Of a stretch of DNA of 52,160 nt, positions 24,332 to 33,084 are shown piece by piece. Where the stretch lies: NCBI GenBank assembly GCA_015061005.1, contig SUXJ01000014.1:1-52160 (forward strand). Direction: 5' to 3'. This DNA comes from Bacteroidales bacterium (GTDB lineage: Bacteria; Bacteroidota; Bacteroidia; Bacteroidales; Muribaculaceae). Within the stretch, counting starts at the first letter, position 1, and every line of letters begins with the position of its first letter. The translations under genes were made by a program, and so were the position numbers. The notes below the pieces were generated by a model, which saw only the letters and a program-made list of their open reading frames with translations, had not been told where the DNA came from and ran no database searches.

Positions 24332-25105
24332 TTAATAAGCGGGTTCTTGGTGAATGGTGATAGGACACGTCACTCTTACGGAATTGTCAGCATTGGCAAA
24401 TTGAAGCTCGATGGTGCTAAGTTTTTCATGAGTAGTGTTGTTATCGGAGTAGCTAACCGACAAATAACAAGGGTTATCTCCGATAACTTCATATCCTATG
24501 CGATCATACTTATTAATGGTAGACTTCAGGGTGAGCGGCGGCAAGTTTTCATGCCAAAGAATATGAGGCTCAATATCAAAGTAGCACGAACCTGCTTTGC
24601 TATCAACATAATATTCATAGCACCGTTCTCCCCATTCTTCCCTAACAGGACCTTTTTCTTCAACATCGACAGTGACCAGCGGAGTTGTTTGACGAGCAAA
24701 CTTATACATTTCATCATCGTCACCTTCCTGCACTATTGCATACTCATCTGTAAAGGCAACAACATAATAAGTGTCTTCATACTCCCATGTGCCATCATCA
24801 AGTATATATATTATGAGCTCTTTAGACTCATCATCGTAGGTATATTTTATCTCGCAGAAATCCACTCCTCCGGGATATTCCTGGTAATCTTCAGCCAACA
24901 TTCCGGTTCCGTCAGCGCGAAACACGTAGCACAGGTCCCACTCGTCAACCCATGTGCCGACAACCGGACTCTGTGGTGTATCGGGGTTTTCAGGGGCATC
25001 GGGATTTTCAGGGGTTTCGGGCTCGTCGTCGCCGCAGGAAGTGAACACTGCGGGCATTGCCACTACTGCCGCCATTAGCAACAGAAAAGAAAATACATTT
25101 TTCAT
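24332..25105 (-). CDS. Lipoprotein, SCGDDEPE leader with lipocalin-like domain
   Basis: 257 residues. Signal MKNVFSFLLLMAAVVAMPAVFTSC, then a CGDDEPETPENPDAPENPDT linker, nearly the same leader DNA as in the genes at 18934 and 19943. The mature part starts VVGTWVDEWDLCYVFRADG, a small lipocalin-like domain. A second domain of about 115 residues is Ig/BACON-like (TTPLVTVDVEEKGPVREEWG ... SYSDNNTTHEKLSTIELQF ... VTCPITIHQE). Surface-exposed binding protein by inference. A longer open frame on the opposite strand exists but lacks a signal and disagrees with the terminator direction. Confidence 0.8.
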   Translation of the reverse strand: MKNVFSFLLLMAAVVAMPAVFTSCGDDEPETPENPDAPENPDTPQSPVVGTWVDEWDLCYVFRADGTGMLAEDYQEYPGGVDFCEIKYTYDDESKELIIYILDDGTWEYEDTYYVVAFTDEYAIVQEGDDDEMYKFARQTTPLVTVDVEEKGPVREEWGERCYEYYVDSKAGSCYFDIEPHILWHENLPPLTLKSTINKYDRIGYEVIGDNPCYLSVSYSDNNTTHEKLSTIELQFANADNSVRVTCPITIHQEPAY

Positions 25106-25120
25106 AGAGATAATAATAAT

Positions 25121-25159
25121 GGTTAAATTTTACTGCGCAAATTTACATAAAATTTAACC
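25121..25159 (-). promoter_or_regulatory. Lipoprotein promoter inside a perfect 12-bp inverted repeat
   Basis: The -7 box TAAATTTG (minus strand, 25145-25138) lies in the 15-bp spacer between two perfect 12-bp arms, GGTTAAATTTTA (25121-25132) and TAAAATTTAACC (25148-25159). The arms could be an operator or, in RNA, a hairpin. No -33 TTG is obvious. Confidence 0.6.
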
Positions 25160-25219
25160 TTTACCCCCTCCTATAGGGTTAAAATATGTTAACATTATTA
25201 GCTGGTTCTACTGCTATAA

Positions 25220-25438
25220 TTAAGGCACGGGGTCGTAACCACTGCCGCCCCAAGGATGACAGCGACAGATGCGCTTGATAGTGAGCCAAAGCCCTTTAAT
25301 GGGTCCATGTTTTCGCAGGGCTTCGATGGCGTATTGCGAGCAAGTGGGGGTAAATCGGCAACTTGGGGGTAAGAGCGGAGAAATGAAAGCCCGATAAAAT
25401 TTTACGGGCAATATCAACAATTCACTCAGCGGATTCAT
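25220..25438 (-). CDS. yidD: Membrane protein insertion efficiency factor YidD
   Basis: 72 residues from ATG 25438. Family motifs are complete: [28 protein letters not shown] and [17 protein letters not shown]. It helps the YidC insertase at the inner membrane. It overlaps the 3' end of rnpA by 17 bp, the arrangement found in most bacteria (rnpA-yidD). Last gene of the nine-gene minus-strand operon. Confidence 0.95.
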   Translation of the reverse strand: MNPLSELLILPVKFYRAFISPLLPPSCRFTPTCSQYAIEALRKHGPIKGLWLTIKRICRCHPWGGSGYDPVP

Positions 25439-25796
25439 CTTCAGATGATAGTTTCGGCAACAGGCGTTTAACGGCACTTTCCACTCGGGCATAAGGCAAC
25501 GTTTCGGCTGCTACATAGATGAACGCCACATCAAAATCGGCACCATCGGGGAGCAGATTTCTGTTCAATCTGTATGCTTCACGTATGCGCCTGCGCATTG
25601 TTACGCGGTCCACGGCCTTCCTCAGCTTCTTTTTAGGCACTGAGATAAAAAACCTCACGCCCAAGGCACCGTCGGTGCGTTGCCTGAAAATGACACGCAG
25701 GGGAAATGCAAGCGCGCCCTTAGCGCCGTTTCCGGCAAAGAGCGCGTCGATGGCCGTTTGCGAACAGAGTTTTTCGCGTTTATGCAGTTTCAGCAT
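25422..25796 (-). CDS. rnpA: Ribonuclease P protein component
   Basis: 124 residues, the basic protein partner of the RNase P ribozyme that matures tRNA 5' ends. It shows the N-terminal [18 protein letters not shown] helix, the strand [17 protein letters not shown] and the RNR-type motif [15 protein letters not shown]. It overlaps hemD by 17 bp at its start and yidD by 17 bp at its end, so the three are translationally coupled. Confidence 0.95.
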   Translation of the reverse strand: MLKLHKREKLCSQTAIDALFAGNGAKGALAFPLRVIFRQRTDGALGVRFFISVPKKKLRKAVDRVTMRRRIREAYRLNRNLLPDGADFDVAFIYVAAETLPYARVESAVKRLLPKLSSEDESAE

Positions 25797-26538
25797 CTCC
25801 GTTCACTTCGGCAATGAATTGGTCAAGGGTTGCCGTGATGGATTTTTGAGCTCCCGCGCTTCCGTCGAGGTCAAGGCGCAGTCCGGCGTCGATTACGCTC
25901 TGTGCGGTTGAGATACCGAAAGTGGCAATCTTGATGCCGCCCTGCTCAAAGTCCGGGAAGTTTTTCAGCAGCGATTTGATACCTTCGGGAGAGAAAAATA
26001 CGAGCATATCGTAATCGAATTTTTCATCGGGTCCGAAGTCATTGGGCACGGTGCGATACATTACCGCACGAGTATATTGCAGTTTGCTTTTTTCAAGGTT
26101 TGCCAATATGTCCTTATTGACATCGCTGACGGCAAACAGATATTTTTCTTTATGGTGTTTCTGCAGCAGTGGAATCAAGCCCTCAAACTTGCCGGTGGGG
26201 CTATGGAAGATTTTACGCTTGCGAAACGGTATGTACTTCTGAAGATACAAACCGATACTCTCAGCCGAGCAGAAATACTTCAAGGTGTCGGGAACCTGAT
26301 AGCGAGTTTCTTCACAAAGGCGGAAGAAATTATCGACCGCAGTGCGCGCGGTGAATATAACCGCAGTAAATTCCGGGATAGAAATTTTTTGGGCACGAAA
26401 CTCCTTAGATGACAAGCCTTCAACCTTGATAAAGGGACGAAAAACGATTTCTACATTCCGGTTCTTTTCTATATCGAAATAAGGCGACTTATCAGACTGA
26501 GGGCGCGGCTGAGATATGAGTATTTTTTTTATCGACAT
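25780..26538 (-). CDS. hemD: Uroporphyrinogen-III synthase
   Basis: 252 residues from ATG 26538 (MSIKKILISQPRP; an in-frame ATG at 26559 is possible). The fold is two alpha/beta domains; recognisable stretches are VIFTARTAVDNFFRL, the central KYLFAVSDVNKDILANL and DMLVFFSPEGIKSLLKNF near the end. It closes and isomerises the linear tetrapyrrole in haem and corrinoid synthesis. HemD sequences are poorly conserved, so the assignment also rests on the well-known Bacteroidetes context DUF4271-hemD-rnpA-yidD. No other hem gene is in the window. Confidence 0.85.
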   Translation of the reverse strand: MSIKKILISQPRPQSDKSPYFDIEKNRNVEIVFRPFIKVEGLSSKEFRAQKISIPEFTAVIFTARTAVDNFFRLCEETRYQVPDTLKYFCSAESIGLYLQKYIPFRKRKIFHSPTGKFEGLIPLLQKHHKEKYLFAVSDVNKDILANLEKSKLQYTRAVMYRTVPNDFGPDEKFDYDMLVFFSPEGIKSLLKNFPDFEQGGIKIATFGISTAQSVIDAGLRLDLDGSAGAQKSITATLDQFIAEVNGDAETA

Positions 26539-26582
26539 CAATAAGGCTGACTTGGACAATTGTCAGGTAAAAGACAGGTTAA

Positions 26583-27269
26583 TTAAGTAAATATGCTGAA
26601 AAAGAGCCCCTTAAGCGACCAAGCGACCAAAACGGGCACGATTTCGACGGTGCAAAGATACAAAAAAAAGTAGAAAAGGGAGGTCGGAGAAGTGTAAAAA
26701 AATGCAAAACTCCTGATATAGAACAAGATACGACAAGCGCATAGAACCACTACACAAACCGTCAGGAACAGTCCGACGGAATTGGGATAAAAGAGTCCCC
26801 CAAGTGCCGGAATTACAAGAAGGTATCCGGCCAAGGACTGAGTGGTCAAGAACGAACGTATCCACATCTGAGTTGACGCCGGCGACGAAAATGCGAATCC
26901 GATGGCATAATATGCACTCAGTTGAAACACCATTAATCCGATAGCCAACAGTGCCATGCCGGCAAATGATGCCAACGGGTCAGGTTCTCCATGAGTGGCA
27001 GTTACGCAAAACAATGCCAAGCCCTCCATGACTATCGTTTGCAGAAGCGACACGAAAAGCGCGACACGCTCATTAATGGTGCGTTCCACCTGCATCGTCA
27101 AATCGGAATGCGAGCGGACGAGTTGCTTGAAAAAGGCACGCCATAAACGCAACAAAGTCGGAAAAAGGAACGAGCAAACCACGAGCACCCCGAGGACAAC
27201 ACTCAAAAGCCCCGAATCGGCAGAAGTATTGACGGCACGCAATGCCGGTTCAATTCCCTGCGGTTCCAT
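26583..27269 (-). CDS. DUF4271 membrane protein
   Basis: 228 residues with about six hydrophobic segments (for example LLSVVLGVLVVCSFLFPTLL, MALLAIGLMVFQLSAYYAIG, FLTVCVVVLCACRILFYIRS). Function unknown; the family is usually found next to hemD in Bacteroidetes. The start overlaps the LOG-family gene by 20 bp; the first 20 residues are hydrophilic and an internal start cannot be excluded. Confidence 0.8.
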   Translation of the reverse strand: MEPQGIEPALRAVNTSADSGLLSVVLGVLVVCSFLFPTLLRLWRAFFKQLVRSHSDLTMQVERTINERVALFVSLLQTIVMEGLALFCVTATHGEPDPLASFAGMALLAIGLMVFQLSAYYAIGFAFSSPASTQMWIRSFLTTQSLAGYLLVIPALGGLFYPNSVGLFLTVCVVVLCACRILFYIRSFAFFYTSPTSLFYFFLYLCTVEIVPVLVAWSLKGLFFSIFT

Positions 27270-27819
27270 TGCCTAAAATCAGATTAACAGCCTCGGCCGG
27301 AGTCGTGGCAACGAGCCAAAGATTACCGGGCAAGCCCATGTGGCGCATCATGGAACACGCATCGGCATGAGCCAATTGCGCCAAAAGATTATCATAAAAG
27401 CCGTCAATATTTAGTATAACGACCGGATTGGAGTACATGCCTAACTGGCATTGGGTCAATAGGTCCATCAACTCATCCAGAGTGCCCAGACCTCCGGGAA
27501 GTGCGATGGCGCCACACCCCAATTCGGCAAGTTTCTGCTTGCGCGAGTGCATTGAGTCGGTCACGTAGAGTTCGGTCATTGCCGGATTTGCCCATCCGCG
27601 GTCAACCATGAACTGCGGAATCACGCCGATGGCTTCCGCCTCGGGGACCGACAGAGTGCCGCGCACCACTTCGCCCATCAACCCGGTCATTCCGGCTCCG
27701 GTCACTGTTGCCGCCCCGGCTTCGGCACACAGCCGCCCGAGTTCATAGGCTGCGTTGAGAAACTGTTGCGGCGCCTCGGGCGACGACGCACAATATATCG
27801 TTATGGCTTTTTTATTCAT
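27250..27819 (-). CDS. LOG family / TIGR00730 Rossmann-fold nucleotide hydrolase
   Basis: 189 residues. Signature motifs are intact: GAGMTGLMGEV, MHSRKQKLAELG and PGGLGTLDELMD. Members cleave ribose-5-phosphate from nucleoside monophosphates (cytokinin-type phosphoribohydrolase activity) and may recycle modified nucleotides; the natural substrate in gut bacteria is unclear. It overlaps porU by 8 bp and the DUF4271 gene by 20 bp. Confidence 0.9.
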   Translation of the reverse strand: MNKKAITIYCASSPEAPQQFLNAAYELGRLCAEAGAATVTGAGMTGLMGEVVRGTLSVPEAEAIGVIPQFMVDRGWANPAMTELYVTDSMHSRKQKLAELGCGAIALPGGLGTLDELMDLLTQCQLGMYSNPVVILNIDGFYDNLLAQLAHADACSMMRHMGLPGNLWLVATTPAEAVNLILGNGTAGN

Positions 27820-30800
27820 TTCCTACTGCTAATTTACGCGACGCCGTGGTCGATGTGCTGCCTTCGGCAGTTACCTCCGCACGATATACGTAGATGCCGC
27901 GCGCCACTCGCGTCCCGCCATTATCTTTCAAGTCCCACACAACCGGCGATGAAACTCCCATATTGGAGCGCGCATCGCTTTCGCCGCTCCAGATCAGAGT
28001 ACCAAGAAGATTATAGACTGATATTTTCACTTTCAACATCTGATCCGGGCGATTGTGTTTCACGTAGAACTTTGCTTCCGAAGTGGCAGTCATGGAACTT
28101 GCATATACTTCATAGATTTCGGGAGCAAGCCCTTCAATCACGTTGCAAGTCAGAGTTTTATCCGTAAAGTTGCCGTCAATGTCCCAAATGCGAAGTCTCA
28201 ACTCGCGCACCCCGGACGTCAAGCCGCTTAGAGGATAGGCTATGGTGCCGCTCATGGCTCCGGAGGTTGCCACGGGGTCGGGAGTGAAATAGCGGCTCAC
28301 GTCATTGAGGGTTTCACGTCCGTCAATGGTCAGCGTCATTTTTTTGCCGATACCGGCCGAAGCGAGATTCAGCCCGACGTTATCGCTGACAGTGGCCATC
28401 AAGAGCGGGTTTTCGTTAACATTACCACCGTTGGTGAAACCGTCTCCATTAAGTGTCATGGAATGAATCACCGGAACTTCAGTATCCGCTTCCGTGGTTT
28501 CATCATAGCCGAAGGCATAGACATCGCGACTGAGTCCGACAGCTTCACGCAAGTCGCCCTTAACCGTTGAGGCGGCATAAAGGCTTAAAGTTGCCGGGCG
28601 ATAGTTATCGGCCAGAGCCGACGGCATTTGCACAGTAATGGAGAACTTTCCTTTTTCAACCACTCCGCTAACGGAGAACAACATATCGCCTTTCTGTTCA
28701 AAAGTCACTTCCGCGCCATCACCCCAGCCATGTGAGGTAGTGGAAAACTCCGCATCGTAGAGAATGGCTTGGGCTACTCCGTCAAAGTCATCTGCGGCAG
28801 AGCCGTCAGGGTTGACCACTCGCCCTTTTATTTCAAGTTTCTGATGAGCCATGAGAGTTACCGGATTTTCAGCACTGACGGGCTCTCCGTTAATGCTTTC
28901 GAGAACCACTTGGGCCGACGGCATCGATAAGCGCAAAGCCGGATCCGCCATAAGCACATAGCGCATCTTGTTTGCATCGTTATTCACTCGGTTTTTGGCC
29001 CGGCGATACAGTTCACCCATGGTCGGCACCAATCCCTCGTCATCGAACTCTCCGAGCACTGCGCCGAAAGCCGCTGTCAGAGTGCCGTTTTGAGTGATAT
29101 AAACGGGGCGCAGAGCCGATATGCAGCCGATAATGCCGCCCGATGCTTGAAACATCAGACTTTCTGCTTGCGAAACGATATCTTTGTCCCATTCAAGGAA
29201 TGAGCACGTTGCTGCATAGAAAAACGGCAATTTGCGAAGAAAGAACTTCTCGCGGAAGTCATTGGGTCCGATTATTATTTTCGAACCGATAGCGGTTGGA
29301 GAGCCGTGACCGATGAAGACAAAGACCGAAGTTCCATCTGCAAAGCTGTTAAACAACTGCTCCTTAGCTTTCGGATAGGTGGAATTTTGTCGGGTAAACG
29401 CATCGCAATATACTTTGTTTACCACCATTCTCCTGCCGGACTCACCTTTTTCAAGGTTCTCAACCATAGTTTCCGACTGCAACATGTGTTGCCCTTGGTT
29501 TTCATCATCGGCAAGAATGGTGATTCGCGAACGCCATGCATCACGAGGCATGGAGTAGATATATTGTTGAATCTTGTCAACGGCAATCTGAGCCTCGGCT
29601 TCAGTAGTTGCCGGGATACGCCCTACGGCAATGTCCAAATCTTCGCGTGCGGGACGCAATCCATCATTGTCGGTAAGCAGCGCGAAATAATCGTCGGACG
29701 AAAACGAAGAACTTTCATTGAGCGACGCTTCGCTGACCCATAAAGGCATTGGCTGAATAACATTGCGCCCGATCGAAGTGAGTTGGCGATTATCGCACAC
29801 CCCCTTGCCTATCATCAGCGCATAGCGCAACGGGGTGCCGGCAGCGACTCCGCGATCATAGAGCATTTTAAAATAGCGACGCAGCGCACCGGGGTCAAAA
29901 GCTCCCGAGCCGAACTCATTCAGCACTGAACTGAGATTTGTCACCTCTACCTTAATCGGCTCTGCCTCATAGGTGCGATGAATCTCTGCAATTTGATTGG
30001 CGGCATTGATATAGCGATCGGGAGCAACGATTACCATGTCGGGCACTTCGGCAATTCCGTGCAGATTTTGATTGCGCACGTCCTGCACTTTTTTGGGCGC
30101 AGGCATGTTCTCATTTTCGCGCCAAACTACATAGTGGCGAGCTCCGGAGCCCTGCGCACGCCATCCGCCCGAAGCGTTTGGCTTGATGGAAATGATTTTT
30201 CGGGGATTTGTGACGTCCCAAACGTGAGTACCCTCCGCTGTGGAGTTATGGTGAGAGATTTCGCGAGCCACGGAATGATAGTCCATCGATCCGGAAAGGG
30301 TGCGGCAGTAAATCACCTCAATGTAATCGAGGTTGGCACTCTTAACCACGGACGAGTTTGTCATCGTGATGCCATAGGTCAGTTTCTCACTCTCCGCGGT
30401 GAAAGTCTTGGATATAATGTTAGTGTTCCCCCAGAAGCCGCCGCCCGAAGTGGTGATGTCCACCTTGTCTGCGGGGACAGATTCCAACGCTTTGCCGTTT
30501 GCGGTAAACGTCAAAATCGATGCTTGGGCATTACTATTCGCAAAAAAGCTCGTTCTCACCAACGTTTCAGACTTGGGCCACAGACCGCTAAGGTTGAAAG
30601 TAAACGAGCGCGAACGAGTGGCATTAAAATCCTCGCCGACCATCAACCGTCCGCTGGCCCCAGGCGAGACCAGTTCTTTTTCGTGAACGAGCATAACTTG
30701 AGCCGTGGTTTCCGGCTCTGATAGCTCTGAGGTTTCACTATATTGCGTGAGAACCGTAGAGTCAGAGCTTTCGGAGGTTTCTGTTAGAAAATAGTAACCG

Positions 30801-31195
30801 AAATTGCTATAGGGGTTAACCGTGTGCGACAATACTCCGCCGTCGTCCATATTTATCTGCATCGGTCCGACGGCATAAAATACCAATCCACGAGGAGTAG
30901 CCACCGATGCCGCCTCGGGCAAATCATCGATATAGGTGGCCGAATTCAGCACATCGTTAAGCGCACGCCCCCCATAACCGTAAACTTTTACGCGACTGGG
31001 GGAAGTGAAGCCCCATTGCCTCAAAGTGGAGGTGGGAATCATGTGCATTCCGCTTTCGGAAACGCTGATTTTCACCCACTTACCCTCAGCCAACACTGAT
31101 TTTTCGGCATAGGTTTCCACCGGCAGGGCTGACGCACAAAATCCCGACAGCATAATGGCAATCGAGCAACATATATGGCGAAAGAATAATTTCAT
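27812..31195 (-). CDS. porU: Type IX secretion system sortase PorU
   Basis: 1127 residues, the C25 (gingipain-like) cysteine peptidase that removes the C-terminal signal of type IX cargo at the cell surface and attaches it to the membrane. Signal peptide at 1-24. Long N-terminal beta region, then the caspase-like catalytic part: His630 in VFVFIGHGSPTAIG and Cys664 in FFYAATCSFLEWDKD. The C-terminal Ig-like part ends with VWDLKDNGGTRVARGIYVYRAEV, itself resembling a type A sorting domain. The sorting tails at 86 and 52008 are its likely substrates. It sits 30 bp after the lolD-like gene and overlaps the LOG gene by 8 bp. Confidence 0.93.
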   Translation of the reverse strand: MKLFFRHICCSIAIMLSGFCASALPVETYAEKSVLAEGKWVKISVSESGMHMIPTSTLRQWGFTSPSRVKVYGYGGRALNDVLNSATYIDDLPEAASVATPRGLVFYAVGPMQINMDDGGVLSHTVNPYSNFGYYFLTETSESSDSTVLTQYSETSELSEPETTAQVMLVHEKELVSPGASGRLMVGEDFNATRSRSFTFNLSGLWPKSETLVRTSFFANSNAQASILTFTANGKALESVPADKVDITTSGGGFWGNTNIISKTFTAESEKLTYGITMTNSSVVKSANLDYIEVIYCRTLSGSMDYHSVAREISHHNSTAEGTHVWDVTNPRKIISIKPNASGGWRAQGSGARHYVVWRENENMPAPKKVQDVRNQNLHGIAEVPDMVIVAPDRYINAANQIAEIHRTYEAEPIKVEVTNLSSVLNEFGSGAFDPGALRRYFKMLYDRGVAAGTPLRYALMIGKGVCDNRQLTSIGRNVIQPMPLWVSEASLNESSSFSSDDYFALLTDNDGLRPAREDLDIAVGRIPATTEAEAQIAVDKIQQYIYSMPRDAWRSRITILADDENQGQHMLQSETMVENLEKGESGRRMVVNKVYCDAFTRQNSTYPKAKEQLFNSFADGTSVFVFIGHGSPTAIGSKIIIGPNDFREKFFLRKLPFFYAATCSFLEWDKDIVSQAESLMFQASGGIIGCISALRPVYITQNGTLTAAFGAVLGEFDDEGLVPTMGELYRRAKNRVNNDANKMRYVLMADPALRLSMPSAQVVLESINGEPVSAENPVTLMAHQKLEIKGRVVNPDGSAADDFDGVAQAILYDAEFSTTSHGWGDGAEVTFEQKGDMLFSVSGVVEKGKFSITVQMPSALADNYRPATLSLYAASTVKGDLREAVGLSRDVYAFGYDETTEADTEVPVIHSMTLNGDGFTNGGNVNENPLLMATVSDNVGLNLASAGIGKKMTLTIDGRETLNDVSRYFTPDPVATSGAMSGTIAYPLSGLTSGVRELRLRIWDIDGNFTDKTLTCNVIEGLAPEIYEVYASSMTATSEAKFYVKHNRPDQMLKVKISVYNLLGTLIWSGESDARSNMGVSSPVVWDLKDNGGTRVARGIYVYRAEVTAEGSTSTTASRKLAVGNE

Positions 31196-31225
31196 ACTGA
31201 TTTCCTAACGGAAAACCGCGCAATT

Positions 31226-31876
31226 TTATTGCTTCCGGCCGTCAATAAGACGAATTGTGCGGTCGGCACTTGAGGCTAATGCTTCGTCATGAGTCACAAT
31301 CACAAAACTCTGACCGCGATCCCTGCGCAGGTTCAAAAACAGCTCTTGCAATTCCGCCCGATTATGCGAATCTAAAGAGCCACTCGGTTCATCTGCCAAC
31401 ACCACCGACGGATTATTCACCAGCGCACGTGCCACTGCCGCCCGTTGACGTTCGCCTCCGGACAGTTCTGAAGGACGATGCTGCGCACGCTCGCGCAAGC
31501 CCATGTAATCTATCAGTTCCATTGCTCTGCGTTCCGCCTCGGCTTTGCTCTCTCCGGCTATCATGGCCGGCAAAGCCACGTTTTCAACCATGCTGAACTC
31601 CGGAAGAAGGGAGTGGAATTGAAAAACAAAGCCGATGCTGCGGTTGCGAAACGCGGCAAGCTTGCGGTCAGACAGCGAAAATACATCTGTGCCGTCATAG
31701 AGCACTCGGCCGGAGTCGGGACGCTCCAGAGTGCCCATAATTTGCAGCAAAGTGGTTTTTCCGGCACCGCTGGGCCCCACAATGGCTACAATTTCCTTTT
31801 CATCTACCCGAAGTGAGACGTCGCGAAGCACTTCGAGCGAATCAAACGACTTTTTGATTTGGTTCAGTTCAATCAT
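31226..31876 (-). CDS. ABC transporter ATP-binding protein, LolD/MacB type
   Basis: 216 residues with Walker [13 protein letters not shown], signature [15 protein letters not shown], Walker [14 protein letters not shown] and the H-loop VIVTHDEAL. Closest to LolD (lipoprotein release) by size and the [11 protein letters not shown] stretch, but the membrane subunit LolC/E is not adjacent, so the role is inferred. It overlaps ribBA by 4 bp. Confidence 0.88.
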   Translation of the reverse strand: MIELNQIKKSFDSLEVLRDVSLRVDEKEIVAIVGPSGAGKTTLLQIMGTLERPDSGRVLYDGTDVFSLSDRKLAAFRNRSIGFVFQFHSLLPEFSMVENVALPAMIAGESKAEAERRAMELIDYMGLRERAQHRPSELSGGERQRAAVARALVNNPSVVLADEPSGSLDSHNRAELQELFLNLRRDRGQSFVIVTHDEALASSADRTIRLIDGRKQ

Positions 31877-33081
31877 AAGTGCAGATTGTGGCCCATACGG
31901 GTACGCTTGGTGCGCAAATAGTTGCGATTGTATTCGTTCGGTTCGATTTCAATGGGCACTGTTTCCACGATTTCGAGTCCATAACCTTGAAGTCCTACTC
32001 GTTTCGACGGGTTATTGCTCATAAGGCGCATGCGCGTAACGCCGATTGCACGCAAGATCTGTGCGCCCACGCCATAATCGCGTTCGTCGGCCTTATGTCC
32101 GAGACAGATATTGGCGTCAACAGTGTCCATGCCCTCCTCTTGTAGTTTATAGGCCTTCATTTTTTCCATCAAACCAATGCCGCGACCTTCCTGCATGAGA
32201 TAAACAATCGCGCCGCGACCTTCTTGCTCAACGGCTTGCATTGCTCGATGAAGTTGTTCGCCGCAGTCGCATCGACATGATGAGAAGATATCGCCGGTGG
32301 CACACGATGAGTGAACTCTGACCAAAACGGGCTCATCGCCGCCGAGTTCACCTTTGATTAGCGCAATGTGTTCCAAGCCGTTGCTTTTCTGGCGGAAAGG
32401 AATTGCGCGAAAGTTGCCCCACTGAGTGGGGAGGTCCACCTCAACGCCCTTTTCCACCAATGATTCCGTGCGATTTCGGAATGCAATCAAATCAGCTATC
32501 GAAATCAGCTTGAAGCCCCATTCATCGGCCATCTTGCGCAATTCGGGCAGGCGTGCCATAGAGCCGTCATCGCTCATGATTTCCATCAGAGCAGCCACCG
32601 GCTGCAAACCGGCCAGACGCGCCAAGTCCACTCCGGCCTCAGTATGACCCGAGCGTCGCAACACTCCGTTGTCCTGTGCATACAGAGGGTTAATATGACC
32701 CGGACGCCCGAAAGTGGCAGGCGTGGAAGTCGGGTCGGCAAGAGCGCGAATCGTTGCGCAACGATCCTGAATGCTCACCCCGGTGGAGCATCCTTCGAGT
32801 TTGTCAACGGTGACGGTAAAAGGAGTTCCGAGCACCGAAGTATTATCCTCGACCTGTCGGTCAAGGCCCAATTCGCGAGCGCGGCTGATAGGCAGAGGCG
32901 CACACAGCACTCCGCGCGCATTTTTGAGCATGAAGTTTACTTGTTCGGGAGTGATTTTTTCGGCGGCAACAATGAGGTCTCCCTCATTCTCACGGTCTTC
33001 GTCATCAACTACAATAACGAACTTGCCCTGACGGAAGTCTTCAATCGCTTCCTCTATTCTGTCGAGTTTTATCTTATCCAT
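31873..33081 (-). CDS. ribBA: Bifunctional DHBP synthase / GTP cyclohydrolase II
   Basis: 402 residues; makes the two precursors of riboflavin. The N-terminal RibB domain (1 to about 205) has [18 protein letters not shown] and [14 protein letters not shown]. The C-terminal RibA domain (about 206-402) has [20 protein letters not shown], with the three zinc-binding cysteines, and [12 protein letters not shown]. No upstream FMN riboswitch: the gene is inside an operon, 3 bp after the lptF/G-type gene and overlapping the next by 4 bp. Confidence 0.96.
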   Translation of the reverse strand: MDKIKLDRIEEAIEDFRQGKFVIVVDDEDRENEGDLIVAAEKITPEQVNFMLKNARGVLCAPLPISRARELGLDRQVEDNTSVLGTPFTVTVDKLEGCSTGVSIQDRCATIRALADPTSTPATFGRPGHINPLYAQDNGVLRRSGHTEAGVDLARLAGLQPVAALMEIMSDDGSMARLPELRKMADEWGFKLISIADLIAFRNRTESLVEKGVEVDLPTQWGNFRAIPFRQKSNGLEHIALIKGELGGDEPVLVRVHSSCATGDIFSSCRCDCGEQLHRAMQAVEQEGRGAIVYLMQEGRGIGLMEKMKAYKLQEEGMDTVDANICLGHKADERDYGVGAQILRAIGVTRMRLMSNNPSKRVGLQGYGLEIVETVPIEIEPNEYNRNYLRTKRTRMGHNLHL

Positions 33082-33084
33082 GTG

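Noticed and set aside
24179-25078. 299-codon plus-strand open frame opposite the lipoprotein gene
   Set aside because: The minus-strand gene has a lipoprotein signal shared with two neighbours, a matching promoter and a terminator in the right direction; the plus frame has none of these.
27240-27270. GGTTCAATTCC, resembling the T-arm of a tRNA
   Set aside because: The flanking bases do not form a 5-bp T-stem, no acceptor or anticodon arm is found, and the region lies in the overlap of two coding genes.
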